Shown here piece by piece: positions 1 to 7,717 of a stretch of DNA of 30,030 bases (position 1 is the stretch's first letter; each line of letters starts with the position of its first letter). A model generated the notes under the pieces. That model was given only the letters and a program-made list of their open reading frames with translations, was not told where the DNA came from and made no database searches. Source of the stretch: UBA6215 sp964484255 (GTDB taxonomy: Bacteria; Omnitrophota; Gorgyraeia; Pluralincolimonadales; Pluralincolimonadaceae). The translations under genes and the position numbers were made by a program. The stretch covers positions 1 through 30,030 of the forward strand of contig CAZAEH010000018.1 in the NCBI GenBank assembly GCA_964484255.1, read 5' to 3'.

Positions 1-72
1 AGGGTCAGGATTGAGGAGACCCGTCCTATATCGAAAGACAAAAGATGGAGATTGGTTGAGGTCTTGAAATGA
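1..72 (+). CDS. rpsQ: 30S ribosomal protein S17, C-terminal end (partial)
   Basis: Only the last 23 codons are present; the gene begins before the window. Frame 1 reads RVRIEETRPISKDKRW and ends VEVLK-stop, which matches the C-terminus of bacterial S17, including the conserved ETRP-S-K-RW pattern. S17 binds 16S rRNA early in small-subunit assembly. The stop at 70-72 overlaps the rplN start as ATGA, so the two are probably translationally coupled. The order rpsQ-rplN is the standard one for the spc operon, which supports the call despite the short fragment. Confidence 0.9.
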   Translation, partial: RVRIEETRPISKDKRWRLVEVLK

Positions 73-437
73 TACAGTTACGTTCAATACTTGAAGTCGC
101 AGACAATACCGGCGCCAAAAAGGCAGCAATGATACAGGTGCTCGGTTGCCAGGGTAAAAGCGTTGCTAACCTTGGGGACATAATAAAGGTCCACATAAAG
201 GAATCGACGCCGGATGCCGCCGTTAAAAAAGGTGAAGTGGCTACCGCTGTTGTCGTAAGGCTTAGGTATCCTACCCGCCGGCCGGATGGTTCGTACCTTA
301 AGTTTGACAGCAATGCGATAGTCATAATAGACAATGCGAAGAACCCGAAGGGTACGAGGATATTCGGCCCGGTTGCGAGGGAGTTACGCGATAAGGGTTT
401 TTCAAAGATTATTTCATTAGCTCCAGAGGTAATATAG
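69..437 (+). CDS. rplN: 50S ribosomal protein L14
   Basis: The product is 122 residues, the normal length for L14, which binds 23S rRNA at the subunit interface. The N-terminus (MIQLRSILEVADNTGAKKA) and the ANLGDII and NPKGTRIFGPVARELR segments are hallmark L14 sequences. The ATG overlaps the rpsQ stop by four bases. It is followed directly by rplX with no gap, as in most bacterial spc operons. Nothing is unusual about this gene. Confidence 0.98.
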   Translation: MIQLRSILEVADNTGAKKAAMIQVLGCQGKSVANLGDIIKVHIKESTPDAAVKKGEVATAVVVRLRYPTRRPDGSYLKFDSNAIVIIDNAKNPKGTRIFGPVARELRDKGFSKIISLAPEVI

Positions 438-749
438 ATGAGGATCAAGAAGAACGATACGGTAATGATAATCAAGGGAAAGGACAGCGGAAAGACAGGG
501 CGTGTCATGAAACTCCTTCCCGCGATAGGTAAAGCTATAGTCGAAGGCCGTAACTTTATCAAGAAACATGGCCGCAAGACGCAGCAGAATCCCCAGGGTG
601 GCATCATACAGATAGAGAGCCCCATATCGGTATCGAATCTCATGCCGGTGTGCCCGAAGTGCAACAGCCCTGTAAGGGTCGGAACTTCAGCTGGCAAGGA
701 TGGGAAGAAAACAAGGATCTGTAAGAAGTGTAAGGAGGCATTGGCCTGA
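438..749 (+). CDS. rplX: 50S ribosomal protein L24 with C-terminal Cys4 motif
   Basis: This 103-residue protein carries the KOW-type N-terminus (KKNDTVMIIKGKDSGKTGRV) of L24, an assembly initiator for the large subunit. The C-terminal part holds two CxxC pairs (C72/C75 and C95/C98) forming a likely zinc ribbon, a variant found in many bacteria but not in E. coli. The start codon follows the rplN stop immediately. Its own stop overlaps the rplE start in the sequence TGATG, suggesting coupled translation. Confidence 0.97.
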   Translation: MRIKKNDTVMIIKGKDSGKTGRVMKLLPAIGKAIVEGRNFIKKHGRKTQQNPQGGIIQIESPISVSNLMPVCPKCNSPVRVGTSAGKDGKKTRICKKCKEALA

Positions 750-1312
750 TGAAAACGGCTGCTATTACACCCAGGTTGGCGGAAAGATACAAGAAGGAGA
801 TGGTGCCTCACCTGGCCAAGAAATTCGGATATAAGAACCTGCTGGAAGTTCCTCGGCTCAAAAAGGTCGTAATAAACATGGGCGTCGGGGAAGGGGCAGA
901 GGACATAAAGATACTTGAGGCCGCGATGGCAGACCTGACGGCCATTACCGGGCAGAAGCCGGTCATGACTCGGGCGAAAAAAGCTATCGCTAATTTTAAG
1001 ATCAAGCAGGGTGCTGCCATAGGCTGCAAGGTCACTTTACGCGGCGCCAGGATGTTTGAGTTCGTGGACAGGCTCGTGAATATCGCACTCCCGAGGATCA
1101 AGGATTTCAGGGGTATTCCCTCCGACACATTTGACGGGGCGGGGAATTTCGCGATGGGCTTGAAAGAGCAGATCATATTCCCGGAGATCGAGGCGGACAA
1201 ACTCCCCAGGGTCCAGGGTATGGACATTATCTTTGTCACAAGCGCAAAGACTGACGAAGAGGCCCGAGAGCTTATGAGCCTTCTCGGAATGCCCTTTAAA
1301 AAGCAAGGTTAG
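749..1312 (+). CDS. rplE: 50S ribosomal protein L5
   Basis: The protein has 187 residues, slightly above the usual ~180. L5 binds 5S rRNA and contacts the P-site tRNA in the central protuberance. Diagnostic stretches are VVINMGVGEGAED, GQKPVMTRAKKAIANFK, LRGARMFEFVDRLVN and LPRIKDFRG. The ATG overlaps the rplX stop by one base, and rpsN starts three bases after its stop, so it sits within one polycistronic message. Confidence 0.98.
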   Translation: MKTAAITPRLAERYKKEMVPHLAKKFGYKNLLEVPRLKKVVINMGVGEGAEDIKILEAAMADLTAITGQKPVMTRAKKAIANFKIKQGAAIGCKVTLRGARMFEFVDRLVNIALPRIKDFRGIPSDTFDGAGNFAMGLKEQIIFPEIEADKLPRVQGMDIIFVTSAKTDEEARELMSLLGMPFKKQG

Positions 1313-1315
1313 AAA

Positions 1316-1501
1316 ATGGCAAAAAAATCATTGATAGCAAAATGGAAGAGGCCGGCGAAGTTTTCCACCAGAAAGTATAACAGGTGCCGCCTTTGCGGCA
1401 GGACGAACGGATACCTGCGCAAATTCGAGCTGTGCCGTATATGTTTCAGGGAATTGGCCTCAAAGGGGGAGATCCCCGGAGTTACTAAGTCAAGCTGGTA
1501 A
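1316..1501 (+). CDS. rpsN: 30S ribosomal protein S14, short zinc-binding type
   Basis: The product is 61 residues, the short type-Z (C+) form of S14 rather than the ~100-residue zinc-free form. The four zinc ligands are visible as CRLC (C24, C27) and CRIC (C40, C43). The C-terminus (GEIPGVTKSSW) is the canonical S14 end, close to the mRNA and decoding-centre side of the 30S head. An AAGG sequence about ten bases upstream, inside the end of rplE, can serve as its ribosome site. Confidence 0.98.
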   Translation: MAKKSLIAKWKRPAKFSTRKYNRCRLCGRTNGYLRKFELCRICFRELASKGEIPGVTKSSW

Positions 1502-1516
1502 AAATAAGGGAAAAAG

Positions 1517-1906
1517 ATGTCGAAGACAGATCCTATAGCTGATTTTTTGACGTTGATAAGAAATGCGTCGCGCGCAAAGAAAGAAAGTGTCGACGTCGTG
1601 CAATCGAGGATGAACAAGGAGATACTTGAGATCCTGAAGAAGGAAGGCTATATTTCAGACTTCAAGCCTCTTGAGGGATCACGTAAGATAAAGGTCTATC
1701 TCAAGTATGTGTCGAACCGTAGCGCCATAAAGAACCTGAGGAAGGTATCTCGTCCGGGCCTTAGGGTCTATACTAACCATGACAAACTGCCTAATGTCTT
1801 AAGGGGCCTGGGGATAGCTGTTATATCCACGTCAAAGGGTGTATTGACCAACAAGGAAGCCCGCGAGCTTAAAGTCGGCGGCGAAGTTCTCTGTTATATT
1901 TGGTAA
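1517..1906 (+). CDS. rpsH: 30S ribosomal protein S8
   Basis: At 129 residues this is a normal S8, a primary 16S rRNA binder in the platform. It begins MSKTDPIADFLTLIRNASRAKK and ends with a typical TNKEAR-GGEVLCYIW segment. In E. coli, S8 is the repressor that binds the spc mRNA near rplE; I could not identify such a site here by eye. The AGGGA sequence a few bases before the ATG is a plausible ribosome site. Confidence 0.98.
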   Translation: MSKTDPIADFLTLIRNASRAKKESVDVVQSRMNKEILEILKKEGYISDFKPLEGSRKIKVYLKYVSNRSAIKNLRKVSRPGLRVYTNHDKLPNVLRGLGIAVISTSKGVLTNKEARELKVGGEVLCYIW

Positions 1907-1926
1907 TAATATACTAAGGGTGGAAT

Positions 1927-2469
1927 ATGTCAAGAGTTGGAAAGAAACCTATACAGATAGTTAAAGGCGTAAAAGCAAACGTGAACGGCAACACCGTTCT
2001 TGTCGAGGGGCCGAAAGGGAAATTGTCACAGGATTTTCCCGCTTCAATAAAGGTTGAGGTAAGCGGAGAACAGATAGTGGTCTCTCCCCGCGGGGATGAA
2101 AAGGCCAAGAACATAGGGGCGCTCCACGGCCTTACACGTTCGCTTATAAATAACATGATAGTCGGGGTTACCAACGGATATCAGAAGGAACTTGAGATCC
2201 AGGGGGTCGGGTTCAGGGCGCAGGTAAGCGGGAAGAAACTGGTCATGCAGCTGGGTTTTTCCCATCCCGTTGAATTCCATATACCTGAGGGTATAGTAAT
2301 AGAGGCCCCAAAGCCTACCCAGGTAATAATAAAGGGTATAGATAAGCATAAGGTAGGCCAGACAGCGGCTGAGATAAGGGACATATATCCGCCCGAACCT
2401 TATAAGGGCAAGGGTATAAGATATCTGGGCGAATACGTAAGGAAGAAAGTCGGAAAGGCGGTAGGCTAA
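1927..2469 (+). CDS. rplF: 50S ribosomal protein L6
   Basis: The 180-residue product matches L6 in length and sequence: MSRVGKKPI at the start, ALHGLTRSLINNMIVGVTNGY in the middle, and the RIRD-like IRDIYPPEPYKGKGIRYLGE block near the C-terminus. L6 sits near the factor-binding site of the 50S subunit. It lies 20 bases after rpsH, with AAGGGTGG as ribosome site, and 3 bases before rplR. Confidence 0.98.
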   Translation: MSRVGKKPIQIVKGVKANVNGNTVLVEGPKGKLSQDFPASIKVEVSGEQIVVSPRGDEKAKNIGALHGLTRSLINNMIVGVTNGYQKELEIQGVGFRAQVSGKKLVMQLGFSHPVEFHIPEGIVIEAPKPTQVIIKGIDKHKVGQTAAEIRDIYPPEPYKGKGIRYLGEYVRKKVGKAVG

Positions 2470-2472
2470 GCC

Positions 2473-2835
2473 ATGGCAAGAAAGAGCGAGATCAGCAGGT
2501 TAAGACGTCATAAGAGGATCAGGAAAAGGGTAATTGGCTCAAGCGAAAAACCCAGGATGTCGGTCCATCGCAGCCTGAATAATATATCTGTACAGATTAT
2601 AGATGACGTGGAAGGGAAAACCCTGTGTGCCGCTTCCACAATGGATAAGGACTTCAGGGCAAAAAACAAGACAGGCGGAAACGTAAAGGCGGCGGAGTTG
2701 TTGGGAGAGATGATATCAAAGCTTGCGCAGTCGAAAGGTATCAAAAAAGTGGTATTCGACCGAAGCGGGTATCTCTATCACGGCAGGATCAAGTCTCTGG
2801 CCGATTCCGCCAGAAAAGCAGGACTTGATTTCTAG
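2473..2835 (+). CDS. rplR: 50S ribosomal protein L18
   Basis: The 120-residue product is a standard L18, which delivers and anchors 5S rRNA. Recognisable elements are the basic N-terminus (RRHKRIRKRVIGSSEKPR), the strand NISVQIIDD, and the C-terminal VVFDRSGYLYHGRIKSLADSARKAGLDF. It begins three bases after rplF, whose end supplies the ribosome site, and is followed by a 24-base spacer before rpsE. Confidence 0.98.
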   Translation: MARKSEISRLRRHKRIRKRVIGSSEKPRMSVHRSLNNISVQIIDDVEGKTLCAASTMDKDFRAKNKTGGNVKAAELLGEMISKLAQSKGIKKVVFDRSGYLYHGRIKSLADSARKAGLDF

Positions 2836-2859
2836 AAAAAGTAATTTAGGAGAACGAAA

Positions 2860-3348
2860 TTGGCCGAAAAGTTTGCACAGGACAAGCAGTTAAGCGAGAA
2901 GGTTCTAAGCATCAACCGCGTAGCGAAAGTTACCAAAGGCGGCAAGAAGATGTCGTTTTCCGCCTTGTTGGTCGTTGGTGACGGCAAAGGAAAAGTGGGT
3001 TTTGGTTACGGCAAAGCTAACGAAGTCGCCGAAGCCATAAGGAAGGGCCTTGTGGATGCCAGGAAAGGCATGTTCGAGGTTCCAAGGGTAGGATATACTA
3101 TCCCGCATGAAGTCACGGGAAAATACGGTGCGGGTAAAGTACTGCTGAAGCCGGCTTCTCCCGGTACCGGTGTAATCGCGGGGGGGCCTATAAGGGCTCT
3201 TTGTGATGCTGCGGGCATAAAAGATATTCTTTCTAAATCGCTGGGTTCGGATAATTCCGTTAATGTTATAAAGGCTGCTGTAGAGGCTTTTAAGAACCTT
3301 TCGAATAAAGAGGAAAACAATAGGATAAAAGGAGAGCAGTCTAAGTGA
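2860..3348 (+). CDS. rpsE: 30S ribosomal protein S5 (TTG start)
   Basis: S5 is involved in translational fidelity and mRNA helicase activity in the 30S body. The 162-residue product has the double-stranded RNA-binding-like N-domain (KVLSINRVAKVTKGGKKMSF) and the C-domain GYGKANEVAEAIRKG and KSLGSDNSVNVI. The start is TTG at 2860, preceded by TTAGGAGA at a good distance; no ATG upstream fits. The stop overlaps the next gene's GTG as GTGA, so rplO follows immediately and the usual rpmD (L30) is absent between them. Confidence 0.97.
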   Translation: MAEKFAQDKQLSEKVLSINRVAKVTKGGKKMSFSALLVVGDGKGKVGFGYGKANEVAEAIRKGLVDARKGMFEVPRVGYTIPHEVTGKYGAGKVLLKPASPGTGVIAGGPIRALCDAAGIKDILSKSLGSDNSVNVIKAAVEAFKNLSNKEENNRIKGEQSK

Positions 3349-3788
3349 AACTAGGCGAGATCAAGGTCCCTCAGGGGGCCGTAAAAAGGAAAAAGATAGT
3401 CGGCAGGGGACCCGGTTCCGGGCACGGCAAGACTTCTACCAGGGGCCAGAAAGGGCAGAGGTCCAGGTCGGGCGCTCATATACATGTTGAGTTTGAAGGC
3501 GGTCAGATGCCGTTGATCAGGAGAGTCCCGAAGAGGGGTTTTACCAATAGGTTCAAGAAGGTATCCCAAGTGGCCAACCTGTCAGATCTGTCTTCTTTCA
3601 AGGAAAATTCGGTTGTAACACCGGCCGAGTTATATAAAGAGGGCATAATAAAGGACGAGAAAGCTGCCGTGAAGATACTCGGTGACGGTGAGATATCGAA
3701 GGCCCTGACGGTCAAAGCGCAGGCTTTTTCAACTTCGGCTGCCGAAAAGATAGCTAAAGCCGGCGGCAAAACCGAGATCATAAAGTAA
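3345..3788 (+). CDS. rplO: 50S ribosomal protein L15 (GTG start)
   Basis: The 147-residue product has the typical L15 N-terminus (VGRGPGSGHGKTSTRGQKGQ) and the conserved FEGGQMPLIRRVPKRGF block. L15 is a late-assembly 50S protein near the peptidyl transferase region. It starts with GTG overlapping the rpsE stop by four bases, and its stop overlaps the secY ATG by one base (TAATG). The C-terminal KAGGKTEIIK is normal for the family. Confidence 0.98.
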   Translation: MKLGEIKVPQGAVKRKKIVGRGPGSGHGKTSTRGQKGQRSRSGAHIHVEFEGGQMPLIRRVPKRGFTNRFKKVSQVANLSDLSSFKENSVVTPAELYKEGIIKDEKAAVKILGDGEISKALTVKAQAFSTSAAEKIAKAGGKTEIIK

Positions 3789-5125
3789 TGATCCAGGCTT
3801 TTTCCAATATATTAAAGATACCCGAACTCAAGAAGAAGCTGCTTGTAACGGCAGCTTTACTTGCAGTTTACTGTTTTGGAAGATATATCCCAACGCCGGG
3901 TATTGACGGCCACGCTCTTTCTCAGTTCATAGAGCAGGAATCCAAGAGGTCGGGAGGGACATTATTCGACCTTATGGACCTCTTTACCGGAAAGGCCATG
4001 TCCCAGATGACGATATTTGCCTTCGGGATCATGCCTTATATATCGAGTTCCATCATCATGCAGCTTTTGACGTTCGCTTTTCCGTATTTCGAAAAGCTTG
4101 CCAAGGAAGGCGGGGAGCACGGCCGCAGGATGATTACTCAGTATACACGCTATGGTACATTGGTGATTGGAGCTATCCAGGCGCTTTTCACGAGTTTTTG
4201 GCTGGAGAACCTACATAATACCATTGGCATACAGATAGTACAGTATCCCGGTTGGGGTTTCAGGCTGGTGACCATACTTACTCTTGTAAGCGGCACGGCT
4301 TTTATTATGTGGCTTGGAGAACAGATGACGGAGTTTGGTATCGGGAACGGCATGTCCATTATTATAACCGCTTCTATCATATCAAGGATACCGACTGCTG
4401 CGCACAATCTTTATTCTCTTGTTACGACCAAACAGATCGACGTGCTGACGCTCATCATGATGGCCGTGATGCTCTTTGGAGTAATAGTAGCGGTTATCAT
4501 GATAACGCAGGCGCAGAGGCGCATACCGGTACAGTACGCGAAACGTATAGTTGGAAGGCGCGTAATGGGCGGGCAGAGCACATACCTGCCGCTTAGGGTC
4601 AACCAGGCCGGAGTCATCCCGATCATATTTGCGCAGTCTATACTGATGTTCCCGGCCATGATAGCACAGTTCATGCCGAACCAGCTTTTGAAGAACCTCT
4701 TCCGTTTCCTTTCGAACGAAGGAGTTGTTCATTATACACTTTACGCGGCCCTGATCATATTCTTCACATACTTCTATACCGCAGTGACCCTGAACCCGAG
4801 GGACCTGGCGGATAACATGAAGAAGTATGGTGGTTTCGTGCCAGGCGTAAGGCCGGGAAAACCGACAGAGGATTACTTCAATTTTATATTGAATCGCGTT
4901 ACGTTGCCGGGAGCCATATTTCTGGCGATAATCGCCATAATACCTTATTTTGTGGGTAAATGGCTCAAGATACCTTACCTTGTTGCCAGTTTCTTCGGCG
5001 GCACGGCGCTTTTGATCATAGTCGGTGTCATGCTGGATACCATGAAGCAGATAGAATCGTTCCTGCTGATGCGCCATTATGACGGGTTCATGAAATCCGG
5101 AAGGCTGAAAGCGAGGGGACGTTGA
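3788..5125 (+). CDS. secY: Protein translocase subunit SecY
   Basis: SecY forms the protein-conducting channel of the Sec translocon in the inner membrane. The 445-residue product has about ten hydrophobic spans. It shows the family signatures GRYIPTPGID near TM1, the cytoplasmic loop motif QAQRRIPVQYAKR, LRVNQAGVIPIIFAQS, and NPRDLADNMKKYGGFVPGVRPG in the C5 loop region. It is in the standard place after rplO and is coupled to both neighbours: its stop overlaps the TTG start of adk. Confidence 0.98.
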   Translation: MIQAFSNILKIPELKKKLLVTAALLAVYCFGRYIPTPGIDGHALSQFIEQESKRSGGTLFDLMDLFTGKAMSQMTIFAFGIMPYISSSIIMQLLTFAFPYFEKLAKEGGEHGRRMITQYTRYGTLVIGAIQALFTSFWLENLHNTIGIQIVQYPGWGFRLVTILTLVSGTAFIMWLGEQMTEFGIGNGMSIIITASIISRIPTAAHNLYSLVTTKQIDVLTLIMMAVMLFGVIVAVIMITQAQRRIPVQYAKRIVGRRVMGGQSTYLPLRVNQAGVIPIIFAQSILMFPAMIAQFMPNQLLKNLFRFLSNEGVVHYTLYAALIIFFTYFYTAVTLNPRDLADNMKKYGGFVPGVRPGKPTEDYFNFILNRVTLPGAIFLAIIAIIPYFVGKWLKIPYLVASFFGGTALLIIVGVMLDTMKQIESFLLMRHYDGFMKSGRLKARGR

Positions 5126-5780
5126 AACTTGTACTGTTAGGACCCCCGGGTGCCGGTAAAGGGACCCAGGCANNNNNNNNNNTTCTAAAGAGTACGGTAT
5201 ACCGCATATATCTACCGGTGATATACTTCGCGAATCCGTAAAAGCGCAGACACCTATAGGTCTTAAAGCCAAGGGTTATATGGAAAAAGGCGAATTAGTG
5301 CCGGATGATATCGTAATAGAGATGGTGGCGCAGAGGGTCGCTAAGGAAGACTGCAAGAACGGTTTTATGCTTGACGGTTTTCCCAGGACTGCCGCCCAGG
5401 CGCGTTCGCTTGATAGTATGCTGGGGAAGCTGAACAGGCCCATAGACCTGGTACTGTATTTCAAGACTTCCCAGGAAACGATAATCCAAAGGCTCTCAGG
5501 CAGGAGGGTTTGCAAGAACTGCGGGGAGAACTATCATATAAAGAATATACCACCGAAGGTGGCCGGCAAGTGCGATAAATGCGGCGGCGAACTGTACCAG
5601 AGGGCGGATGATAAAGAAGAGACTATACTTAACAGGATAAAAGTTTACGAGAACACAGTCCCCGAAATAATTGATTATTACGAGGGGAAAGGCATTTTAA
5701 GGACCGTTTCAGGCGACTTCGACGTGGAAGAAGCGCACGATTATCTGTCGAAGCTCTTTGTCAAAGAGAAATTGAACTGA
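5122..5780 (+). CDS. adk: Adenylate kinase, zinc-lid type, interrupted by a 10-N gap
   Basis: Adenylate kinase interconverts ATP, ADP and AMP in the cytoplasm. The start is TTG at 5122, overlapping the secY stop, because MKLVLLGPPGAGKGTQA (P-loop GPPGAGKGT) reads from there. After 10 Ns (5173-5182) the sequence resumes SKEYGIPHISTGDILRES, the AMP-binding continuation, but in a frame shifted by two. The DGFPRT motif follows. The LID has a Cys4 zinc site (CKNC and CDKC). Alignment from memory with E. coli and Bacillus enzymes leaves three residues missing, meaning 8 real bases in place of 10 Ns and a 218-residue protein. I treat the frame break as an assembly artefact, not a pseudogene. Confidence 0.93.
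5173..5182. other. Assembly gap (10 Ns) inside adk
   Basis: Ten consecutive Ns split the adk coding region between codon 17 (Ala of GKGTQA) and the Ser-Lys-Glu-Tyr-Gly segment. The flanking halves are in different frames if exactly ten bases are assumed. A true gap of 8 bases, or 8 plus a multiple of 3, restores the frame. The number of Ns is therefore probably nominal. Confidence 0.95.
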
Positions 5781-5793
5781 GCAAGGCCGCAGG

Positions 5794-6555
5794 ATGATAA
5801 CGTTAAGATCGCGGGTTGAGGTCGAAAAGATCGAAGCCGCGTGCTTGATCGTCGCGGATACACTTGATTTCCTCGGGACAAAGATAAAACCCGGCACGAC
5901 TACCGGTGAGCTCGACGAGTTGGCCGACAGGTATATCAGGGAAAGGGGAGCGATATCCGCGTTTAAAGGCTATAACGGATATCCGGCGAATATTTGCACG
6001 TCCGTGAATGAGACCGTTGTGCACGGTATACCCGGAGCAAGGGTCCTCAAGGACGGCGACATCATAGGTATTGATGTCGGGGTCAAATTACAAGGATATT
6101 TCGGCGACGCGGCCATGAGTTTTCCGGTAGGCAGGGTCTCTAGCGAGGCAGCCATGTTGATGGCCGTGGCAGAAGAGTCGCTTTACAAGGGCCTCGAGAA
6201 TGCCAGGCCGGATAAAAGGCTCTATGATATATCGAGTGCCATACAGGAACACGTAGAGAAGAGCGGTTTTTCGGTGGTCCGCGAGTTCGTAGGCCACGGT
6301 ATCGGCACCAGGATGCATGAAGATCCACAGATACCGAATTTTGGCGTACCGGGAACGGGACCAAGACTTAAGGCAGGTATGGTGCTGGCTATAGAACCGA
6401 TGATAAACGCCGGCAGGCATGGCGTAGAGGTTCTTGATGACGGCTGGACAGCGGTGACAAAGGACAGGAAATTGTCGGCCCACTTCGAGCATACGGTATA
6501 TGTCGGGGAAAACGGGCCGGAGATATTAACCAAATGGCGAAAGAAGAAGCAATAG
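5794..6555 (+). CDS. map: Methionine aminopeptidase, type I
   Basis: This enzyme removes the initiator methionine from nascent proteins. The 253-residue product has the type I fold and all expected metal ligands: D94 (GIDVG), D105 (YFGDAA), H168 (GHGIGTRMHE), E201 (AIEPM) and E232 (HFEHTV), with the substrate-contacting H77 in VVHGIP. It lies 13 bases after adk, with AAGG before the ATG. Its last 22 bases overlap infA, which starts inside its C-terminal WRKKKQ codons. The order secY-adk-map-infA is a classic arrangement. Confidence 0.97.
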   Translation: MITLRSRVEVEKIEAACLIVADTLDFLGTKIKPGTTTGELDELADRYIRERGAISAFKGYNGYPANICTSVNETVVHGIPGARVLKDGDIIGIDVGVKLQGYFGDAAMSFPVGRVSSEAAMLMAVAEESLYKGLENARPDKRLYDISSAIQEHVEKSGFSVVREFVGHGIGTRMHEDPQIPNFGVPGTGPRLKAGMVLAIEPMINAGRHGVEVLDDGWTAVTKDRKLSAHFEHTVYVGENGPEILTKWRKKKQ

Positions 6556-6752
6556 AAGTTGAGGGAATAGTACTTGAGGCGTTGCCGAACGCGATGTTTC
6601 GCGTAGAACTCGACAACGGCCACAAAGTATTGTCCCATGTATCCGGAAAAATGAGGATGAATTTCATAAGGATACTTCCCGGGGACAGGGTCAAACTTGA
6701 GCTTTCGCCGTATGACTTAACAAGAGGCAGGATAACTTTCAGGGTGAAATAA
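6534..6752 (+). CDS. infA: Translation initiation factor IF-1
   Basis: IF-1 is the small S1-like OB-fold protein that occupies the ribosomal A site during initiation. The 72-residue product, beginning MAKEEAIEVEGIV and containing LPNAMFRVELDNGHKVLSHVSGKMR and the closing LTRGRITFRVK, is full length. The start lies 22 bases inside map, with GGAG upstream; starting later would remove the conserved N-terminus. It is followed one base later by rpmJ. Confidence 0.97.
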   Translation: MAKEEAIEVEGIVLEALPNAMFRVELDNGHKVLSHVSGKMRMNFIRILPGDRVKLELSPYDLTRGRITFRVK

Positions 6753-6753
6753 G

Positions 6754-6867
6754 ATGAAAGTCCGTTCAAGCATAAAAAAGATCTGTGAAAAATGCAAGAT
6801 AGTGAAAAGAAGAGGTATAATTTACGTTATTTGCACTAACCCAAAGCATAAACAGCGCCAGGGCTAA
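6754..6867 (+). CDS. rpmJ: 50S ribosomal protein L36, zinc-binding type
   Basis: This 37-residue gene begins MKVRSSIKKICEKCK and ends NPKHKQRQG. It carries the zinc ribbon of the C+ form of L36: CEKC, then a Cys and a His in CTNPKH. L36 is a late-assembly 50S protein. Its position between infA and rpsM, one base after the infA stop, is the standard one. Confidence 0.97.
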   Translation: MKVRSSIKKICEKCKIVKRRGIIYVICTNPKHKQRQG

Positions 6868-6881
6868 TCAGGAGGAATTTA

Positions 6882-7265
6882 ATGCCAAGGATTTTAGGTG
6901 TCGATCTGCCGAAGGAAAAGAAAATAGAGTTTTCACTTTGTTATCTCTATGGGGTTGGCAGGGGCCTTTCAAGGAAGGTCCTCAAGGAGGCCAACATAAA
7001 CCCAGAGGTAAGGGCAAAAGACCTTACCGACGAAGAGGTCGCGCGTATCACTTCCATACTCCAGAAGGAGTATAAGGTGGAAGGTGACCTCAGGAGGGAG
7101 ATCGCCCAGAATGTCAAGAGGTTGATGGATATCGGTTCCTACAGGGGCATGAGGCACAAAAAAGGCCTGCCGGTGCGCGGACAGCGTACCAAGACCAACG
7201 CGAGGACAAGAAAAGGCCCGCGGAGGATGGCAGTTACCCTTAAGAAGAAAGAAGCTAAAGGTTAA
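6882..7265 (+). CDS. rpsM: 30S ribosomal protein S13
   Basis: S13 sits in the 30S head, forms intersubunit bridges and contacts P-site tRNA. The 127-residue product starts MPRILGVDLPKEKKIEFSL and has the helix-hairpin-like LYGVGRGLSRKVL segment and the very basic tail GLPVRGQRTKTNARTRKGPRR. A strong AGGAGG ribosome site lies just upstream. It begins the alpha-operon part of the cluster. Confidence 0.98.
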   Translation: MPRILGVDLPKEKKIEFSLCYLYGVGRGLSRKVLKEANINPEVRAKDLTDEEVARITSILQKEYKVEGDLRREIAQNVKRLMDIGSYRGMRHKKGLPVRGQRTKTNARTRKGPRRMAVTLKKKEAKG

Positions 7266-7300
7266 TACTGATATATAAAAAAGGACGAAAAGGAGTTGAA

Positions 7301-7714
7301 ATGGCAGAGGAAAAGAAGGAAGAACTAAAACCCAAGAAACCCAAGTCTAAGAAGAAGGCCGCGAAGAATATACCGAGCGCTGTGGCTCATATTCAGGCGA
7401 CCTTTAACAATACTATAGTGACGATTTCAGACAAATCAGGAAACTCTATATGCTGGGCTTCCAGCGGGGGCAGCGGGTTCGCAGGTTCGAAGAAATCAAC
7501 GCCTTTCGCCGCCCAGGTAGCGGCCGAAGTTGCGGCCAAAAAGGCCATGGAGCACGGAGTAAAGGAAGTCGAAGTATATGTAAAGGGACCCGGCGCCGGA
7601 CGCGAATCGGCTATAAGGGCCCTCCAGGCTGCCGGTCTTTCCATATCATTGATAAAAGACGTTACGCCTATTCCGCACAATGGTTGCAGGCCACCGAAGA
7701 GAAGGAGAGTATAG
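7301..7714 (+). CDS. rpsK: 30S ribosomal protein S11
   Basis: S11 lies in the 30S platform near the E-site codon. The core, from AVAHIQATFNNTIVTISD to the C-terminal DVTPIPHNGCRPPKRRRV, is highly typical. The N-terminal ~24 residues are a Lys/Glu-rich extension, moderately longer than in many species; total length is 137. An AAAAGGAG ribosome site precedes the ATG after a 35-base spacer from rpsM, the largest gap so far in the operon. Confidence 0.98.
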   Translation: MAEEKKEELKPKKPKSKKKAAKNIPSAVAHIQATFNNTIVTISDKSGNSICWASSGGSGFAGSKKSTPFAAQVAAEVAAKKAMEHGVKEVEVYVKGPGAGRESAIRALQAAGLSISLIKDVTPIPHNGCRPPKRRRV

Positions 7715-7717
7715 TAA

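Noticed and set aside
4382..5272. A 296-codon minus-strand frame crossing the end of secY and the N gap
   Set aside because: It runs through the Ns and is opposite secY and adk; the translation is low in recognisable motifs.
5280..5780. adk starting at ATG 5280
   Set aside because: The P-loop and AMP-binding regions lie upstream from 5122; the late start only reflects the frame break at the Ns.
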